A DNA stretch of 39,161 nucleotides from a virus, in IMG/VR virus record IMGVR_UViG_3300047276_000328, positions 1-39,161 of that record. One strand, written 5' to 3'. The stretch's first letter is position 1. Each line of letters begins with the position of its first letter. This document shows positions 1 to 7,072 of the stretch, piece after piece. The translations under genes and the position numbers were made by a program. The notes beneath the pieces are model-generated. The model was given only the letters and a program-made list of their open reading frames with translations. It was not told the origin of the DNA and did not search any database.

Positions 1-283
1 GTATATAACCATTACCAGGGTCTGCATCTGTTGTTGTTGTAGAGAATTTATATTTAACACCAACACTTGCCCCATCTGGACCCGTGACACCTTGTATACC
101 TTGAGCACCAGTAGGTCCTGTCGGTCCTGTCACGCCTTGGATGCCTTGTGGACCTGTGGGTCCTGTAGGTCCCTGAATACCTTGTGGACCTACCTGGTCA
201 ACGCCGACGAGGGTAACAACCGTGCCTGAAACAACACCAAGTGATTCTGTTTCTCGGGTGACGACTACTCGTGTTGTGGTCAT
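1..283 (-). CDS. Collagen-like tail fibre protein, N-terminal part (runs off left end)
   Basis: The ATG at 283-281 overlaps the stop of the upstream gene (ATGA). The 94 readable codons give a short head ([16 protein letters not shown]), then about 40 residues of Gly-X-Y repeats ([19 protein letters not shown] style), then a segment ending DADPGNGYI at the window edge. Gly-X-Y tracts are common in phage fibres, where they form trimeric shafts. One base is left over at position 1. Joined to the two unread bases at 39161-39160 it completes a codon, and the reading frame continues into the 38554-39161 gene. The full product would be 296 residues with two collagen tracts separated by a beta-rich linker. 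The fibre assignment rests on repeats and context only. Confidence 0.85.
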   Translation of the reverse strand, partial: MTTTRVVVTRETESLGVVSGTVVTLVGVDQVGPQGIQGPTGPTGPQGIQGVTGPTGPTGAQGIQGVTGPDGASVGVKYKFSTTTTDADPGNGYI

Positions 284-621
284 AGTCTTGTTACGTCAGC
301 CAGTACGGTTACTTGTCCTGCAAGAATGGTAGAGATAACTCCTGAAGCGTTTTCTTGGAGGTCCCAGTAGTAGTAGCCTGGGTCCAGTTCTGCTGAGTCT
401 GTGGCACTCATAGTGCAGGTAACTTCTCCGTTGGCTCCGTCTGTGACAGTGCAGGTGAAGGATGCGGAGATGATGGAGATGTCTGGTTTTGTGCGGAGTT
501 GGGCTGCGTAGGTGCGTCCTGTGATGTCGATGGGGGTTGACCCGTCGGTTGTCATTGTGGCGTACACGGTTTCGGTGTCGCCTCGTGTGATTGTTAGGTC
601 TTGTCGTGCGGGTGCAGCCAT
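280..621 (-). CDS. Small virion-associated protein, BppU-like Ig domain candidate
   Basis: A 113-residue beta-rich protein (start [20 protein letters not shown]). The pattern of an N-terminal LTITRGDT strand, alternating Thr/Ser-rich strands and a YYYWDLQ segment near residue 85 resembles the N-terminal domain of phage baseplate upper proteins (BppU-type). That resemblance is by eye only. It lies directly upstream of the collagen-like fibre gene, with a 4-nt ATGA overlap suggesting translational coupling. A role in attaching or decorating the fibre is inferred from position. No signal peptide or membrane segment is visible. Confidence 0.65.
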   Translation of the reverse strand: MAAPARQDLTITRGDTETVYATMTTDGSTPIDITGRTYAAQLRTKPDISIISASFTCTVTDGANGEVTCTMSATDSAELDPGYYYWDLQENASGVISTILAGQVTVLADVTRL

Positions 622-642
622 AGTGGTGTCATCTTACCACAC

Positions 643-759
643 CTACCACTTCACTTTGTCGCCTTCTTTGGCTAGTACAGCGTGGGACTTGGATGCGTTC
701 GGGGTGCGTTTTGGTTTGTTGTAGCCAGCAAACTTTTCGCCACGATACTCAATAGTCAT
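643..759 (-). CDS. 38-aa conserved phage miniprotein (DUF6321-like, shortened)
   Basis: A 38-codon gene starting MTIEYRGEKFAGYNKPKRTP and ending KEGDKVKW. Its ATG overlaps the stop of the glycosyltransferase gene (ATGA), which supports real translation. From memory, the N-terminal YRGEKFAGYNKPKRTP...KSHAVLAKEGDKVK matches a small basic phage family (DUF6321 type). Those proteins are usually longer and end with a similar KVKW tail. Here the family's middle seems missing, so this may be an internally deleted but in-frame version. The function is unknown; the position among virion genes suggests a structural or assembly role. Confidence 0.7.
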   Translation of the reverse strand: MTIEYRGEKFAGYNKPKRTPNASKSHAVLAKEGDKVKW

Positions 760-1862
760 ACCAGGATGATAGCACCATTTTCTCTAAGGACATTCTTGGC
801 ATTAATCGGGATGGCTTGGATTTCGTCTTTAGACATACGGATGTGGTGGTGTCCGATATGGGAGTCTATTTTGCGTAGGGCTTTGACTGTGATGGTTGCT
901 TGGTCTGCCAGCATCCATTGTGGATTGTCTAGGAGTTTTCCTTTGGGGATGGCTTTGAGTAGGGCGTCTGCTGCATAGTCCCATGTAAATGGTGTTGGTT
1001 CGGGGATAGGGGTTTTAGACCATTGGTCTACTATCTTTTGCATTTCAAGAATGAGGGCGTCTAGGTTAGGTTCGTCCCAGTTGCCGATGTTGTAGAGGAT
1101 GGATTCTTCTGAGGGTTGTGGGGTGGTGGGGATGACGGCTGTGGCGTATTCTGCGAACTCTTTATGTCCTGATGTGTCTGAGATGATGGTGGGGATTCCT
1201 GAGTGGATGGCTTGTTGTGGCATGAGTCCCCATCCTTCGCCTCGTGATACTGCTACAAAGCAGTTCATTCCCCAGTAGAATTCTCGTTCTTGTTCTGGGG
1301 TCATGACTTCGTTGTGTATGAATACTTTGGGGTGTGTGATTGTTGGGACGCCACCAACGATGTCGTCTTTGCATTTGAGATGTAGTTCTACATCGCCCTC
1401 GATATGGTTAAACGCTTCAAGGACTACGTCCAGCCCTTTACGTTTCCAGTTCGAACCGCCCGCCACAAACCTAAACGGTTTCTTCCCAGGCTTCTTAGGT
1501 CGTCTAAACCAAAAGTCTACATCAACACCTAACGGAACAAAAGAAACATTGTCGTGGTATCGGGAGAACACCTCAACATTATGTTTGCATGGTACAAGTA
1601 TCTGGTCGTATTGAGAGAACAGTTCCCACATAGACTCGGGTAGTTCATCAGTTTCCCACATTGTGAACAGCACACGATACTGACCTTCATACCAGCCTTT
1701 CACCATGTGAGGCTGCAACATATCGACCACAACAGAAGCGTGTTCGTGAATGTCAACCTTGGATTCTAAGGCTTGATGGAAGGATTGATACATCCGTCCA
1801 TATCCGTAATGTGAAACGCTAGAACCTTTGAGGGCTAAACAATTCCTGTTTCGACCTGCCAC
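756..1862 (-). CDS. GT4-type glycosyltransferase
   Basis: A 368-residue protein with the GT-B layout of family GT4 (glycogen synthase/WaaG-like). The N-terminal half has a glycine motif near residues 18-22 (SHYGYGR), and the mid segment reads VPLGVDVDFW, the usual lead into the second Rossmann domain. The C-terminal half has GGSNWKRKG and a donor-binding region VAVSRGEGWGLMPQQAIHSGIPTI (described here as its GEGWG and following small-residue stretch). Such enzymes transfer sugars from nucleotide-sugar donors. In a phage it could glycosylate virion proteins or alter host surface glycans; the acceptor cannot be told. It overlaps the upstream gene by 28 nt and couples to the 38-aa gene downstream. 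Confidence 0.85.
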   Translation of the reverse strand: MAGRNRNCLALKGSSVSHYGYGRMYQSFHQALESKVDIHEHASVVVDMLQPHMVKGWYEGQYRVLFTMWETDELPESMWELFSQYDQILVPCKHNVEVFSRYHDNVSFVPLGVDVDFWFRRPKKPGKKPFRFVAGGSNWKRKGLDVVLEAFNHIEGDVELHLKCKDDIVGGVPTITHPKVFIHNEVMTPEQEREFYWGMNCFVAVSRGEGWGLMPQQAIHSGIPTIISDTSGHKEFAEYATAVIPTTPQPSEESILYNIGNWDEPNLDALILEMQKIVDQWSKTPIPEPTPFTWDYAADALLKAIPKGKLLDNPQWMLADQATITVKALRKIDSHIGHHHIRMSKDEIQAIPINAKNVLRENGAIILV

Positions 1863-2113
1863 TCGTGCTTTGCTTTCTTCTCAATCTCGGCTGAACCATC
1901 AATAGACTTAGGTTGCAACCCGTTCGCCCTTAGACGTTTATAGGCAGGCATATCTTTCTGCCAGCCACGTTCCGTCTGGTTAATCTCCGCTACACGCTGA
2001 CCACGAGTCGTTGTCGTATTCATACCCATACGAATCCCTGCAACCTTGCAACCGAAACAACCTTCCACGTCTAGCGTGGGGTGTACTTCACGATGCTTCA
2101 ATATAATCACCAT
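1835..2113 (-). CDS. Conserved phage hypothetical protein with CFGCK motif
   Basis: A 92-residue protein if the ATG at 2113 is used (a TTG at 2125 would add four residues). AGGA lies just upstream of the ATG. A CxxC pair (CFGCK) lies near residue 22, followed by a GQRVAEINQTERGWQKDMPAYKRLR segment rich in charge and a C-terminal SIDGSAEIE motif. I recall this GLQPxSIDGSAEIE pattern from other actinophage-like genomes but know of no function. It overlaps both the preceding 90-aa gene (26 nt) and the following glycosyltransferase gene (28 nt), so it sits inside a tightly packed late operon. Confidence 0.7.
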   Translation of the reverse strand: MVIILKHREVHPTLDVEGCFGCKVAGIRMGMNTTTTRGQRVAEINQTERGWQKDMPAYKRLRANGLQPKSIDGSAEIEKKAKHEWQVETGIV

Positions 2114-2360
2114 ATCCTGCAGCAATTAAGTCTGCTTCTTCCTCGGCAGTAATTTCATTGTCATGCCCACCCAAATAAATCTTTTCGATGTCTTCGAAAT
2201 AGGCGGGTTGGTTTTCTGTGTATCCACCATCAACCAGTTTGTAAACGTTACGTCCACGAGGACTGTTCCTTAAACGGGAGAACAGACGGGACTCTGGGCT
2301 GAAATCATACAGGTCTGTCCAATACACAAAGTCATCTTTTGGTGGACGAAATACAGCCAT
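2088..2360 (-). CDS. Small head-tail region protein, unknown function
   Basis: A 90-residue acidic protein starting MAVFRPPKDDFVYWTDLYDF, with the segments PRGRNVYKLVDGGYTENQP and a C-terminal ITAEEEADLIAAGY. FRPP, PRGRNV, VDG.YTE and GGH elements are typical of a small protein seen downstream of capsid genes in related phages (from memory). The function is not established. It is the first gene after the terminator-like hairpin that follows the capsid gene, and it overlaps the next gene by 26 nt. Confidence 0.75.
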   Translation of the reverse strand: MAVFRPPKDDFVYWTDLYDFSPESRLFSRLRNSPRGRNVYKLVDGGYTENQPAYFEDIEKIYLGGHDNEITAEEEADLIAAGYGDYIEAS

Positions 2361-2370
2361 AGCCTAATAA

Positions 2371-2409
2371 TAACAGAAGCCCCCCACCATTTCTGATGAG
2401 GGGCTTTCT
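2371..2409 (-). terminator. Terminator-like hairpin downstream of capsid gene
   Basis: On the minus strand AAGCCCC pairs with GGGGCTT (2400-2406 with 2377-2383, 7 bp). The stem extends by AGA/TCT around a one-base bulge. The 16-nt spacer forms the loop, and the 3' side runs into a U-rich but interrupted tail (CTGTTATTATT). It lies in the 64-bp gap between the capsid stop (2425) and the next start (2360). It could act as a partial terminator that raises capsid over downstream expression. Confidence 0.6.
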
Positions 2410-2424
2410 GTCAGCAAATAATGC

Positions 2425-3393
2425 TTAGGCGTTTGCTCCGATGCTGGAAGCAGACTCGATACGACGGAGGCTTGCCTCACGGAAGCGTCCGTATCCACCA
2501 AGCCAGTACCAACCGAGTGGCTGCAAGCGCATGAGAAGGTCTGTGACATTGCCACGAACAATCTTTGGTGTTGCGCCGTTACCATCGGTGATGGAGTGTG
2601 CCTTGGCAAGAGCCTGACGACCCATGATGAGCGTACCGTACACGTCAACCGTTCCAGTTGAACCTGAACCGTCTGATGCGTTTTCAAACACTGGACCACG
2701 AGGTGTCTCGATGAAACGTACAGATTCAAACTGTCCGATTTCGCCGTTGTAGATACCTGATGGGTTCACATAGTTTGCAGGGGTACGCCAGCCAGCAGCG
2801 TCGGTTTCCGAACGGAAGTCGTACGACACGTCTGGGTGGATGAAGCCCATGTAGGTTCCGTTGAACGTTGCGACGTTTGCTGCACGGAGGCGAGCAACTT
2901 CCTTACGGACGTCATTAGCGGTGAGGATGTCCTCTGCTGCAACGGTTGTACGGCTTGATGGGGTGCTTGCTCCGCCTGTTGCGTACGATACGTTCGAACC
3001 TGCTGCGAGGACGTCACGGACCACACGGTCAATGGAGTCACCTGCGTTGTATCCGACGATGTTCGCTGCTGCTGAGTCAACATCCAAGAAGGATGTGCCA
3101 CGCAACTTAGCGGTGGTTACTACTGCGTTACCGTATTCAGCAAGTGTCACTGTCACTTGGCTGTCGCTCAATGCAACAGGGGTGACGTCGGTCACTTCGT
3201 TCAGTGTTGACGTTGCGGGGGACAAGTCGCTGAAGATGGTGAATGTGACAGCCGAACCTGGCATTGATTGTGCGGTGGGCATTACGTCTGCTGCTTGGTC
3301 AAACAACAGTTCTGAACGCAAAGCGAAATATGCAATGCGGTCAAATGCGGTCTGGTCTACAGACAGCGAGGATGTGGTGGTTTCGCCAGCCAT
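2425..3393 (-). CDS. Major capsid protein (N4-gp56 family)
   Basis: A 322-residue protein. The early region has FALRSELLFDQAAD, then PGSAVTFTIFSDL. Next comes the strongly typical TVTLAEYGNAVVTTAKLR...NIVGYNAGDSIDRVVRDVLAAG block (residues about 85-135). This matches the N4-gp56-type HK97-fold capsid family as I know it. The C-terminal half carries HPDVSYDFRSETDAAGW and IMGRQALAKAHSI, also usual for these capsids. It directly follows the scaffold candidate, with AAGGAA upstream of the ATG. Length fits the family. Confidence 0.9.
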   Translation of the reverse strand: MAGETTTSSLSVDQTAFDRIAYFALRSELLFDQAADVMPTAQSMPGSAVTFTIFSDLSPATSTLNEVTDVTPVALSDSQVTVTLAEYGNAVVTTAKLRGTSFLDVDSAAANIVGYNAGDSIDRVVRDVLAAGSNVSYATGGASTPSSRTTVAAEDILTANDVRKEVARLRAANVATFNGTYMGFIHPDVSYDFRSETDAAGWRTPANYVNPSGIYNGEIGQFESVRFIETPRGPVFENASDGSGSTGTVDVYGTLIMGRQALAKAHSITDGNGATPKIVRGNVTDLLMRLQPLGWYWLGGYGRFREASLRRIESASSIGANA

Positions 3394-3418
3394 TTTGTTT
3401 CCTTATAGGGTAGAAGGG

Positions 3419-3850
3419 TTAGAGGTATTCTCGTGCTTCTGCCAGGATTGCTTCGACTTCTGCCTGGGACGTTGCTTCGTTGATTCGCTTGTTCCAGTCA
3501 ATCGGTGGCTGTGCTGTTCCGCTTCCGTCTGCGACCTTTGTGGTGCGCTTCCATGCTTCGGCTTCGCTAGCGTCTGATTGTGGGGTGCTAATCACTTCTG
3601 CTTCCATGGCAGCCTGTTTGATGGCTTCTGGGTCCAACTCACCGTCGTATGCTTTCATGAAGTATTGATGCATTTTCTTGGCAGGGTCTAATCCTGCTTT
3701 GAGAAATGCTGCTTCACGGGCTGCTACTTCGGCTGCTTGCGCCCGCTTTTCGGCTTCGGCAAGTCGCTGTTCCAGTTCCTTCATCCTAGCCCGAACTGGG
3801 TTACGGGTTTCGGTTTCAGACTGTTCGTCTTCGTAATCGTACTCTGACAT
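3419..3850 (-). CDS. Scaffolding protein candidate
   Basis: A 143-residue, highly charged, probably helical protein. It has an acidic start (MSEYDYEDEQSETETRN), a long Ala/Glu/Arg-rich coiled-coil-like stretch at about residues 20-50 (ARMKELEQRLAEAEKRAQAA), and a second helical part ending EAILAEAREYL. Size, composition and position immediately upstream of the capsid gene are what is expected of a phage scaffolding protein. There is no sequence-level proof. AAGGAG lies just before the ATG, giving strong translation initiation. Confidence 0.75.
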   Translation of the reverse strand: MSEYDYEDEQSETETRNPVRARMKELEQRLAEAEKRAQAAEVAAREAAFLKAGLDPAKKMHQYFMKAYDGELDPEAIKQAAMEAEVISTPQSDASEAEAWKRTTKVADGSGTAQPPIDWNKRINEATSQAEVEAILAEAREYL

Positions 3851-3872
3851 ATGGCACTCTCCTTAGTGTCCA

Positions 3873-3895
3873 CATCACAACGGAGGATTGTGATG
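3873..3895. repeat. Perfect inverted repeat upstream of scaffold gene
   Basis: CATCACAA and TTGTGATG (8 bp arms) flank a 7-base centre at 3881-3887. It lies 23 bp upstream of the scaffold ATG, within the likely 5' leader of the scaffold/capsid mRNA. It has no U-tract on either side, so an mRNA-stabilising hairpin or a protein-binding dyad is more likely than a terminator. Confidence 0.6.
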
Positions 3896-3979
3896 GCTAC
3901 GTTTTGATTTTGCACCCCTTGTTACTCTGTGGTATCGGGGGATGTCCCACAGGTTTCGACCATCGGTCTACACCGTCGT

Positions 3980-3988
3980 ACTATAGCA
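3980..3988 (-). promoter_or_regulatory. Possible extended -10 promoter for scaffold/capsid genes
   Basis: Read on the minus strand the site is TGC-TATAGT, an extended -10 motif, 130 bp upstream of the scaffold ATG in the only sizeable intergenic gap of this region. No good -35 is seen at 17 nt (CGCACA). It would give capsid and scaffold their own transcript. This is inferred from the motif only. Confidence 0.35.
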
Positions 3989-3990
3989 CA

Positions 3991-4827
3991 TTATTCTCCG
4001 ACTGTGCGGAGTCCTGTCACACCTGTTTGTGTTTCTGCTAGTCCACCGCCTGCTTCGAACTGTGCTTGGCGTCGGCGTCGTCTTGTGGCGATGCGTTGTG
4101 CTGCTGCTGCGTTTGTTCCGAATGTGCCTGCGATTTGTTCTTGAACGCTGATTTGTTCTTCGCCTGCCATGGTGGGCTGGAATAGTTCTTGGGTGGCTCC
4201 GAGTTCTTGGAATCCTGCTTGTGCTTCTCGCTGGCTGATTCCTCGCTGGACTAGTTCTTCTGCTTGTTGTGCTTGGATTTGGAGTCCTGCTTCTCGGGCT
4301 GCGTTGGCTCGTCTTGCTGCTTCTGCTTTTCGGACGGCTTCGGTTTGTTGGAAGCGGGTGGGGTCTATGAGGAACGCTGCAATATCTGAATCGTTTAACC
4401 CATAAAGGCGTTTCAGTTCATCCTTAGTTCCTGGCTCCGTCTCGGTTACTGCACGGTAACCTTGCTGGATACGATTGTTCAGTTCGTCTGCCCGCACATC
4501 ATTGCCGATGAAGTTAGCGAAATCGTCTTGACTGTCGTAGAATCCACGAGGCATACCGTTTCCTCGTAAAACCTGGTCAAACTCTTTTTCAATCTGAAGG
4601 TACTCATCCTCAGTGATTGGCTTGTAATTATTTTTACGGCGCATCTCTAAACCCTTGAAACGAACCTTGTATTGTTCTGTGTCACGGACAGAACGCCATA
4701 CAGCCTCACGAGCGTATAAACCAGAGAACTCTGTCGGGTCATCCTTGATTGCTTGGTCGATATTGTTAATCAAAGACTCCAAACCGTATTCACGCAGAAT
4801 TGCTAATGCTTCATCTCTTGCAGCCAT
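3991..4827 (-). CDS. Putative internal virion protein
   Basis: A 278-residue, mostly helical, Gln/Ala/Arg-rich protein. The N-terminal part (MAARDEALAILREYGLESL) and the central region (RRKNNYKPITEDEYLQIEKEFDQVL) are followed by a long Ala/Glu/Arg helix at about residues 160-200 and a basic RRRRRQ patch near residue 250. I do not recognise a named family. It is the last gene of a chain coupled by stop/start overlaps from the portal onward. Position and helicity suggest an internal core or ejection protein as in podoviruses. It ends with a CTCCG/CGGAG hairpin within its last codons. Confidence 0.65.
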   Translation of the reverse strand: MAARDEALAILREYGLESLINNIDQAIKDDPTEFSGLYAREAVWRSVRDTEQYKVRFKGLEMRRKNNYKPITEDEYLQIEKEFDQVLRGNGMPRGFYDSQDDFANFIGNDVRADELNNRIQQGYRAVTETEPGTKDELKRLYGLNDSDIAAFLIDPTRFQQTEAVRKAEAARRANAAREAGLQIQAQQAEELVQRGISQREAQAGFQELGATQELFQPTMAGEEQISVQEQIAGTFGTNAAAAQRIATRRRRRQAQFEAGGGLAETQTGVTGLRTVGE

Positions 4828-6347
4828 TACGCCATCCTTCCAAATCCTTGAGCCAATGAATAGGCTACATTACGGTACGCTTGCTTCGCATCATCTGTTT
4901 CCTGCCATTCAGGAAGCGTACGAAGATACTTGTTCCACTCCCACAAATCCATCTGGCGATACTCGTTTGTCTTGGGGTCTTGGAAGTTCAAAGCCTTGTT
5001 CCATTTATCGCTAGTCCAGTCAATCTGGGAAGGGTCAACAGTGCCTTGAAGGGTTTGAACTGCTTGCTGCCTGTAAGCATACGTTGCGTCCTCAACTGTT
5101 TCGCCACGGTCCAACGCTGGAGTGAGTGAACGGAACTGTGTCTTAGCAGAGTTACGCATGAAGTCTTCCCACTGAACCTCAGTTTTTCTACCTGTCATAA
5201 TGTCAGCAACCCATGTGTCAAGGTCTGCGTCTGCTGGTTTCTGGGCGTATTTGCGGGCTGTTTCACGCAACCCTCTAGCGACGTTGCCTTGACGAAGGTC
5301 AGTCATTCCTTGAGCACCACCAGCCTGTGCCAATGCCACAACTTCAGAACCGATAGCGTTTCTAGTTTGCTGTTCGGACCACCCAAACTTAATTTGGTTG
5401 GTTGCAATCTTGCGGAGTGTTGCATCATCAACTGTCAATCCGTTAGCAAGTGTGCCTGCACGAAGGTCATCCACTGCTGTAGTGATACGGTCTTCCATTG
5501 TGGCAGGGTCAGATGACAACTGAATTGCGTATTGACGGGCTGACTGCTCGGTTGTTCGATACCAGTTTGTTGCTTGTAAAGCAGCGGTCAGTTTGTTTTC
5601 ATCATTGAACCAACCCTCTTTAACAGACTTGTCAATCACTGTTTTAACGTCAGCGTTTTCGTTGTAGACATCCCACAGTCCACCGAATTCTTCTTGAATT
5701 ATGGTCTTCCATTGTTCGCTACCGACAGTAACTTTTTTGCCGTCAATGGTAACTCGTTCTTTGCCACCTTTACCTTTAGTAGAACTAGTTACTTTACGTT
5801 GTGTAGTTGTGGTTGCTGCTGGCTGTGCCTGTTGAGGCATGGCAGCCATTTCTTCTTGCTCAATTTGACGCTTGGTTTTAGGTTGTGTATCTCGTCTTGT
5901 TGGGTCCAGTACACCAAGAGCAATATCAATCTCACGAATACGAAGTGCTTGCTGGTCAATTAAGGCTTGTTTTCTGTCGAGAGGAATGTCCTTACCAGAA
6001 ATGTCGGCAGTGATACCACGACGAATATCCTCAGAATAGTTTTCAATTTGATTAGAAAGACGCTGACGTTCTCTTTTCAGGTCGTCAACTTGTTTCTGGT
6101 TTTTCTTTTGCGCTTCAGACACACGCTTAGATTCGGCTTGAGCCTTAGCCTGTTCCTGGTCCAATACTCTTTTGGCGTCATCACGTTGTTTTCTGGCGTC
6201 GTTTAAAACTTTTCTGTATTCAGCAGTGGTCAGAGATTTGCCATCAACCGTGTATTTACCAGTAGACGGATTGATTCTGATATTAGAAATCTTGTTGAAT
6301 CTTTGTTCTGCTTTTTGGAAATCAGTTTGTTTTTTTGTTGAAGCCAT
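4827..6347 (-). CDS. Putative internal virion protein with N-terminal coiled coil
   Basis: A 506-residue protein. Residues about 40-160 are a highly charged helical stretch (Lys/Gln/Arg/Glu heptad-like) and residues 170-200 are a Gln/Thr/Lys-rich linker. The C-terminal 300 residues are a helical domain with WYRTTEQSARQYA and TLPEWQETDDAKQAYRNVAY motifs, which I associate with virion proteins of uncultured actinophage-like podoviruses. No enzymatic motif is seen. Its start overlaps the preceding gene's stop (TGATG), and its own stop overlaps the next start (TAATG). The role is inferred as an internal virion or ejection component. Confidence 0.65.
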   Translation of the reverse strand: MASTKKQTDFQKAEQRFNKISNIRINPSTGKYTVDGKSLTTAEYRKVLNDARKQRDDAKRVLDQEQAKAQAESKRVSEAQKKNQKQVDDLKRERQRLSNQIENYSEDIRRGITADISGKDIPLDRKQALIDQQALRIREIDIALGVLDPTRRDTQPKTKRQIEQEEMAAMPQQAQPAATTTTQRKVTSSTKGKGGKERVTIDGKKVTVGSEQWKTIIQEEFGGLWDVYNENADVKTVIDKSVKEGWFNDENKLTAALQATNWYRTTEQSARQYAIQLSSDPATMEDRITTAVDDLRAGTLANGLTVDDATLRKIATNQIKFGWSEQQTRNAIGSEVVALAQAGGAQGMTDLRQGNVARGLRETARKYAQKPADADLDTWVADIMTGRKTEVQWEDFMRNSAKTQFRSLTPALDRGETVEDATYAYRQQAVQTLQGTVDPSQIDWTSDKWNKALNFQDPKTNEYRQMDLWEWNKYLRTLPEWQETDDAKQAYRNVAYSLAQGFGRMA

Positions 6348-7072
6348 CAGATACTCTCCAGTAACTTAGCGACATTACTAATCGCACTCAAATACTTATA
6401 GCCTTCAGATTCCGCACCATACTTTTGTTGGATACGGTTCTGGAAGAACACATCAGCAGACGGTGCGCCTTCAGATGCACCAGCAGATGAACGCTGTACA
6501 CCCTGATATGCACGGGCAAACTGTGCTGCTTCAGCATCAGACAATTTGCGTCCGATTGTAGATAGTGCGCTACGGTTTGCAATTTCAATAAGGTCAGCAG
6601 ATGATGCGACCTGTACTTGACGTGCTCCTGTACCAGCAGAGATTGGTGCTTTCGCTACGGTTGCCAATACGCTGCGATAGTCAACACCCTGTGTGTTAGA
6701 GAACCACAGCAGGTCACGCATTGCTGCACGGTCATTATCACCGAAACCGCCTTGTGGTTTAGAACTACCGTACCAGCCACGACTATAAAGAATGTTCACC
6801 AACGCATCTCTAGACACATCGTCTAGGCTGCCGAGAATTTCTCCAGGTCGTGTATTCAATTCATAGAACGGAAGAACATTACCGTCTGCATCGATAACGC
6901 CAGACACATTGCCACGATTTCTGGTTTGTGCATACTCGGGACGAGGAGGAGGAATAAACCCTTGGCTAACTCCCGTGGTTCCTGATGTCACCATACCGCC
7001 AGTAGGCAACGGGTTAGCAGCAGCGAAACCCTCGGGGCTTACATCAATATCTTCGTTAGGTACGTTACTCAT
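6347..7072 (-). CDS. Putative virion protein
   Basis: A 241-residue protein. The Pro/Gly-rich N-terminal third (FAAANPLPTGGMVTSGTTG) is followed by a compact domain with LVNILYSRGWYG, RAAMRDLLWFSN and SADLIEIANRSALSTIGRKL-type helices. It ends SEGYKYLSAISNVAKLLESI. The IGRKLSDAEAAQFARAYQ segment resembles a motif common in internal virion or tail-associated proteins of diverse phages. There is no enzymatic signature. It sits between the giant 1559-residue protein and the coiled-coil protein with overlapping stop/start codons at both ends, indicating coordinated translation. Confidence 0.65.
   Translation of the reverse strand: MSNVPNEDIDVSPEGFAAANPLPTGGMVTSGTTGVSQGFIPPPRPEYAQTRNRGNVSGVIDADGNVLPFYELNTRPGEILGSLDDVSRDALVNILYSRGWYGSSKPQGGFGDNDRAAMRDLLWFSNTQGVDYRSVLATVAKAPISAGTGARQVQVASSADLIEIANRSALSTIGRKLSDAEAAQFARAYQGVQRSSAGASEGAPSADVFFQNRIQQKYGAESEGYKYLSAISNVAKLLESI

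Noticed and set aside
2377-2406. Hammerhead motif (CTGATGAG) near the capsid gene
   Set aside because: There is no GAAA or cleavage triplet in the required places. The pairing is a simple terminator-like hairpin.
2861-3577. 238-codon plus-strand frame opposite the capsid gene
   Set aside because: It is the antisense shadow of the well-supported capsid and scaffold genes, with no family resemblance.
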